64,000 nt of DNA from Chondrus crispus (Eukaryota > Rhodophyta > Florideophyceae > Gigartinales > Gigartinaceae). Below the pieces are notes generated by a model. It was given only the letters and a program-made list of their open reading frames with translations. It was not told where the DNA came from and did not search any database. A program made the position numbers and the translations under genes. Numbering within the stretch: the first letter of the stretch is position 1; each line of letters begins with the position of its first letter. The stretch is from positions 62,001-126,000 of the forward strand of contig NW_005178587.1 of assembly GCF_000350225.1 (NCBI RefSeq). The letters are read 5' to 3'. Below are positions 60,689 through 64,000 of the stretch, piece after piece.

Positions 60689-61772
60689 GCTGCACCAAGC
60701 ACCGCTGTCAGACAGTTGAACAGTTAAAAGGAGGGTGGTCCAATAGACCATTACGTGGGAATTCTCTCATAACGGAGCTTGAAGAAGAGTTGGCATCAAT
60801 CTATAGATCTCTTGCTTATGTTCCAGGCAGTACCATTTTTCTCTGGATGATGATCACCAACGCCTTCGGTCTCGGTCAGTAACTTCTTTAACTAACCTAT
60901 CGCAGTTGAACAACCCGCAAAAGGCTTTAGGACCAGTGAATAGTGCTGTTTGCTCCGCGCTGACATCCGCTTTTATTGCAAGCAATTACTGTAGACCAGG
61001 AGAAAAACTCATCCATACTTGGCAAAGGTTAGCCCAACTGATACAAGGGGCTGCTACTCCGGGCTGCTTAAGACCTATGCCTGAAGCAGTTTTCGCTTCT
61101 GACAGAGGCTACAATTGCAAAGAAACTGTCTCATTTATTAATGACACGCTAGGAGCAACTGGAATTGGGACTCACAAGAGGAGTTTAGATTATCCGTTTG
61201 TGTTTGGTAGTGGCCCAATTACGAAGGTACAAAAAGGAAGGTCTGTTGGCGAAAAGGGTTGTCGCGCAGTGTACAGTGCTGTGCGTCAACCTTCTGGGGC
61301 CAGTGGAAGAACGGTGGAGGCTTTTGTATATCGGGAGAGCTATAGTGGCAGAATAGCGGCTATGTACCATAATGACCTTACGAGATTTGGGTCTCACACT
61401 TTTACCCTTATCCCAAAAACAGGATTCAAAGGGGTCTACTGTGAAGGTGATATAACCAGAATGCAGCAAGTATTCAAATCTGAACCTCAGCTGACAAGGG
61501 CCAGCTCAGGTCAAAATGTTTTGCCACAGGCTAAAGTAGAAAATGCCTTGCGAAACGTGAATCATTTCACTATACAGCAGGCCGAGGATCCTGGCTGGTT
61601 CCTCTCTCGTGCACTTCAATTCACATCGAGAACCTCTGCATCTTTCATAAGGGCAACTACATCCAATTATCATACCAATATTCGCCCCATGGCTAGACGT
61701 CTTGCATGTCGAACAGTTGTGCAAGGTGCTGACCCTCTTCCAAGTGACATATCCGAAGCTACAAATATATGA
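60685..61772 (+). pseudogene. DDE transposase core of the 78-bp TIR element
   Basis: Two frames: 60685 to about 60830 (ELEEELASIYRSLAYVPGS), then 60906-61772 and its upstream extension. Candidate catalytic positions are SLDDDHQRLRSRSV (first Asp) and VFASDRGYNCKETVSFIND (second Asp). The third acidic residue could lie in YCEGDITRMQ. Other conserved pieces are NNPQKALGPVNSAVCSALTS, IGTHKRSLDYPFVFG, VGEKGCRAVYSA and EDPGWFLSRALQFTSRT. The order and D-R-G-Y motif fit IS4-like/piggyBac-like DDE enzymes. The superfamily name should be settled by search. Confidence 0.58.
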
Positions 61773-63183
61773 GACCAAATGGGGCTGTATTATTGATGGC
61801 TTAAATATGCAAAGACGAGTACGTGAGGTTCAGAAGAGCAATTCTCAAGCAATATTCGACTTCAATACTGCAACAATAAGCGATCTGAATGGGATGCGAA
61901 AAGATGAACTACTTTCCTTGCTGACTGCTGTAGGCCACAGGCAATCTGCTGCACAAAGGAAACAGCAACTTATACAAAAGATTACTGAGCTTCAGGCTAG
62001 AGTAGCAAATGGATCCGTTCTGCTCGACGAAATAGAACCCGAGCAGGCGTCTGCCACTGAATCTCAACAAAGGGACACAGAAGCTCTCGAGAAAGAACTT
62101 TATAATGCGTCATTGACTGTGTGGTTCATGAAACCACCGGCAACAACAGCTGGTATGAGAGAGGGATCCGTGAATGAGCTACAGGTTCTAAAAGCATTAC
62201 CAAAATTCTTTGAGAGACACATTCTAAAATGTTCGTCAAGGTCAGATATGAGCATGGAAGGGCATCATAAAGTGCAGTACATACGTACTGTAGGACTATT
62301 GGGTTCTTCGAAAGTACCTTTGTTAGCAGGAAGCCCTGATGCAATTATCGCTATTTCCAACCCGGAGGATGACGTGTATGTTGCAGCAGTCGAAATCAAA
62401 ACAATGATTGCACTCGAAACCATTACAAAAGCAAAGAAAACGCAAGAAAAACATGGCCATCTATCTTCAATCCGGGGAATAGGCGAAACTACGGCTGCAA
62501 CAGCCCTTTTTCATGATCTCGTACCGAATACATCTTACAGTCTGCAATGTTTGCATCATGCGGCAGTGATAGGGAAGAGGCGTGTTTTATTTGTAGTTTC
62601 AAAGGGCAGTAATATGGGTATGGGTCAGATTCTATATGCTGCACTTCTCGAGTTTTCTACGGGGATGGTGGCCTGTTACGACTGTACCATAAGCTCTGTT
62701 CGTTTGTTAACTTTTACGTGGATAGGAAGACCATCTGAAAATATTCTAGCAGACTACGATGAACTACTGCATAACACACATGCAACAGATCTGTATTCAT
62801 ATGCTTCATTTTATAACCTGAGTAATGCCTACAAAGGTCTCGCCAATCAGAACGGTGCACTTATGCCGGCGAGAATGATCAGACCGTCGGCCTTAGATTG
62901 GAATTCTCGCAAAGTGGGAGTGGACGAATTTAGTCGGGCGCTCAAGAGTCTATGTTACATAAATTCCTCGGAAAATCCTATTGTAAGTGTCCTCGGCAGA
63001 TTATTAGTCGCTCAAGTTAACAATGCTGCACTTGTGCATCGCCTATCCATAGCCAAACGACGCGGACTGCTGCCTGACGCGTCCTCATATATCGACACTA
63101 GCCAAAGAAAGGGTTACAGTGCTTTGAGACATAACACGGCGCGTTGTGGAACTTTAGCAGGGTTTGCTAGGGAGCTGGCTTAA
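61702..63183 (+). pseudogene. SAP-like plus PD-(D/E)XK nuclease-like part of the same transposase
   Basis: The frame (493 codons) overlaps the end of the DDE frame by 70 bases in the +1 phase, so it was probably one protein. Residues about 55-95 form a SAP-like DNA-binding motif (ISDLNGMRKDELLSLLTAVG). A nuclease-like domain follows: ERHILKCSSRSDMSMEGH, PLLAGSPDAIIAI, YVAAVEIKTM. Asp in GSPDA and E-x-K are spaced as in YqaJ/lambda-exonuclease PD-(D/E)XK folds. It ends with ALRHNTARCGTLAGFARELA and TAA. A nuclease fused to a DDE transposase is unusual; nothing shows it is active. Confidence 0.58.
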
Positions 63184-63192
63184 TGTTTCTTT

Positions 63193-63618
63193 GTGGAAAA
63201 GTCGAACGCTCCAGCAGAGCCTCATAAGACATTGGAACCTGGCTCTGTTCCTGCATCAGAACGAACGAACGATTTTTTGCGGTCTTTGCACTGCAAGGAT
63301 GCGGCTGTGAAGTACAATCGGCCTGCCGATATGCAAAGGAGACTGGAGGAAATTCGATTGCATAAATCAGTGCGTGGGAAAGTTTCATATTGTTCGCTTT
63401 GCTCGTACAGTTTCACTCTAAAACTGAACGGAAGAGTGATTAAGAAAAGAGGTGGGTGACGGCAGAAACAATGGTGTGAAACATGTAAGCAATGCATCTG
63501 CTCTGGATGCTGGACTACGTGGCACACATTAGACACATTACAAAAAGCAACTATTCCGGTAGTAGAACTTGAAAAACTTAAAGAAAGAGCATTCGATATT
63601 CCTACGGATAGAGAATAA
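63193..63618 (+). pseudogene. Cys-rich C-terminus of the same transposase
   Basis: In the same frame as the nuclease part, after the TAA at 63181-63183. It reads SYCSLCSYSFTLKL, then a TGA at 63457-63459, then WCETCKQCICSGCWTTWHT and VVELEKLKERAFDI before the final stop. C-x2-C pairs followed by CxxCW..WH resemble the C-terminal zinc-binding domain of piggyBac transposases, used there for end recognition. Two in-frame stops separate it from the rest. Confidence 0.52.
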
Positions 63619-63725
63619 ACAATGGAATGAGAAAAGATACAGGTGTTATGTTTTAGTAAAGGATCGATTCAGTATCGCAACTGTGTATACTCGAAAACAT
63701 GCCATTTCGGTTTGCAAAGGGCACA

Positions 63726-63803
63726 TGCACACAGATCACGCATTCCGGTGCGTGAATATTTGCGAGAATGTTTTGCTCTGGGCGTGAAATTCTCGCACGG
63801 GTA
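63726..63803 (-). repeat. Right 78-bp terminal inverted repeat
   Basis: Inverse partner of 44941-45018, ending CTCGCACGGGTA. Confidence 0.92.
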
Positions 63804-64000
63804 TCCTTCCCCAATAGGGAATTAATGGACATATTTCGCGGTGGCCATCCGCCTGTCCATACTACACGTCCTGTAAACTTTTTGCGGGTATCAATCTTCT
63901 CCTCACTGTATACTCTCTCACAATGTCTAGGTGAAATGGACAGAAAACGCTCAAAAATGTCGAGGAACGCCATTCAATGAAGCTTTCTAGACAGATCATT
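63804..64000. other. Flank beyond the right TIR
   Basis: About 200 bases with no recognised feature. Confidence 0.4.

Larger units (their letters stand above)
44941..63803 (+). mobile_element. DNA transposon with 78-bp TIRs, split by a gypsy insertion
   Basis: TIRs 44941-45018 and 63726-63803 match in inverse orientation at 77 of 78 positions by hand count. The ends read TACCCGTGCGAG / CTCGCACGGGTA, so the outer TA may be the target duplication. Without the nested retrotransposon (45105-59591) the element is about 4.4 kb. It encodes a DDE transposase with SAP-like and nuclease-like parts (59597-63618). The near-perfect TIRs suggest recent activity of the family, while the coding frames are broken. 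Confidence 0.8.

Noticed and set aside
60877..60905. Tiny intron (GTCAGT ... CTAAC ... CGCAG) in the transposase
   Set aside because: It looks canonical, but about 30 bases is too short, and the reading frame of the downstream part is already open across it.
1..64000. CRISPR arrays, rRNA, tRNA genes, bacterial operons
   Set aside because: None seen. Repeats are terminal repeats of transposons or short tandem duplications, and the gene families are eukaryotic.

Overview
The window looks like nuclear DNA of a photosynthetic eukaryote, most likely a red alga such as a Chondrus-type florideophyte. That is an inference. It rests on recognisable nuclear gene families (TMEM62, MFSD5, Rad5/HLTF-type SNF2, CDC16, SHMT, GST), a one-helix high-light-inducible (HLIP/LHC-like) protein, GT..AG-type splice signals and a very high load of eukaryotic transposons. 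No bacterial operons, rRNA, tRNA or CRISPR were seen. Almost every reading frame belongs to a mobile element or is a broken piece of a host gene. Positions 32966-33035 are an assembly gap.

Layout. 0-4 kb: decayed copia pol remnant, then a truncated copy of a two-gene CACTA-like element (accessory gene + and transposase -, convergent). 5.2-14.3 kb: a Ty1/copia element with paired LTRs, inside which sits a Ty3/gypsy chromovirus (7863-13191). 14.4-16.8 kb: a second, truncated copia element. 16.9-17.5 kb: a gypsy LTR plus primer-binding-site fragment. 17504-39577: a segment of about 22 kb bounded by long diverged inverted repeats that start CACTG, flanked by TTT on both sides. It contains a long Tnp2-like transposase (19.3-23.1 kb), an intact accessory protein (25.7-27.0 kb), an intact 741-aa protein of unknown family, and a collection of truncated host gene fragments. 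I read it as a giant CACTA/EnSpm-type element with captured cargo.

41.2-43.2 kb: a PIF/Harbinger transposase pseudogene split by a 700-bp solo LTR. 43.3-43.5 kb: a small zinc-finger protein gene. 44941-63803: a DNA transposon with 78-bp terminal inverted repeats, whose transposase gene is broken into several frames. It carries DDE, SAP-like, PD-(D/E)XK nuclease-like and Cys-rich parts. A 14.5-kb gypsy retrotransposon (45105-59586, LTRs nearly identical) has inserted a few bases upstream of its start codon.

The genes mostly do not work together as a pathway. The window is a record of nested insertion, capture and rearrangement. The frames with the best claim to be intact are the CACTA accessory protein, the 741-aa protein, gag of the young gypsy element and the small zinc-finger protein. 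Family assignments were made by eye from motifs and conserved segments; no database search was run.
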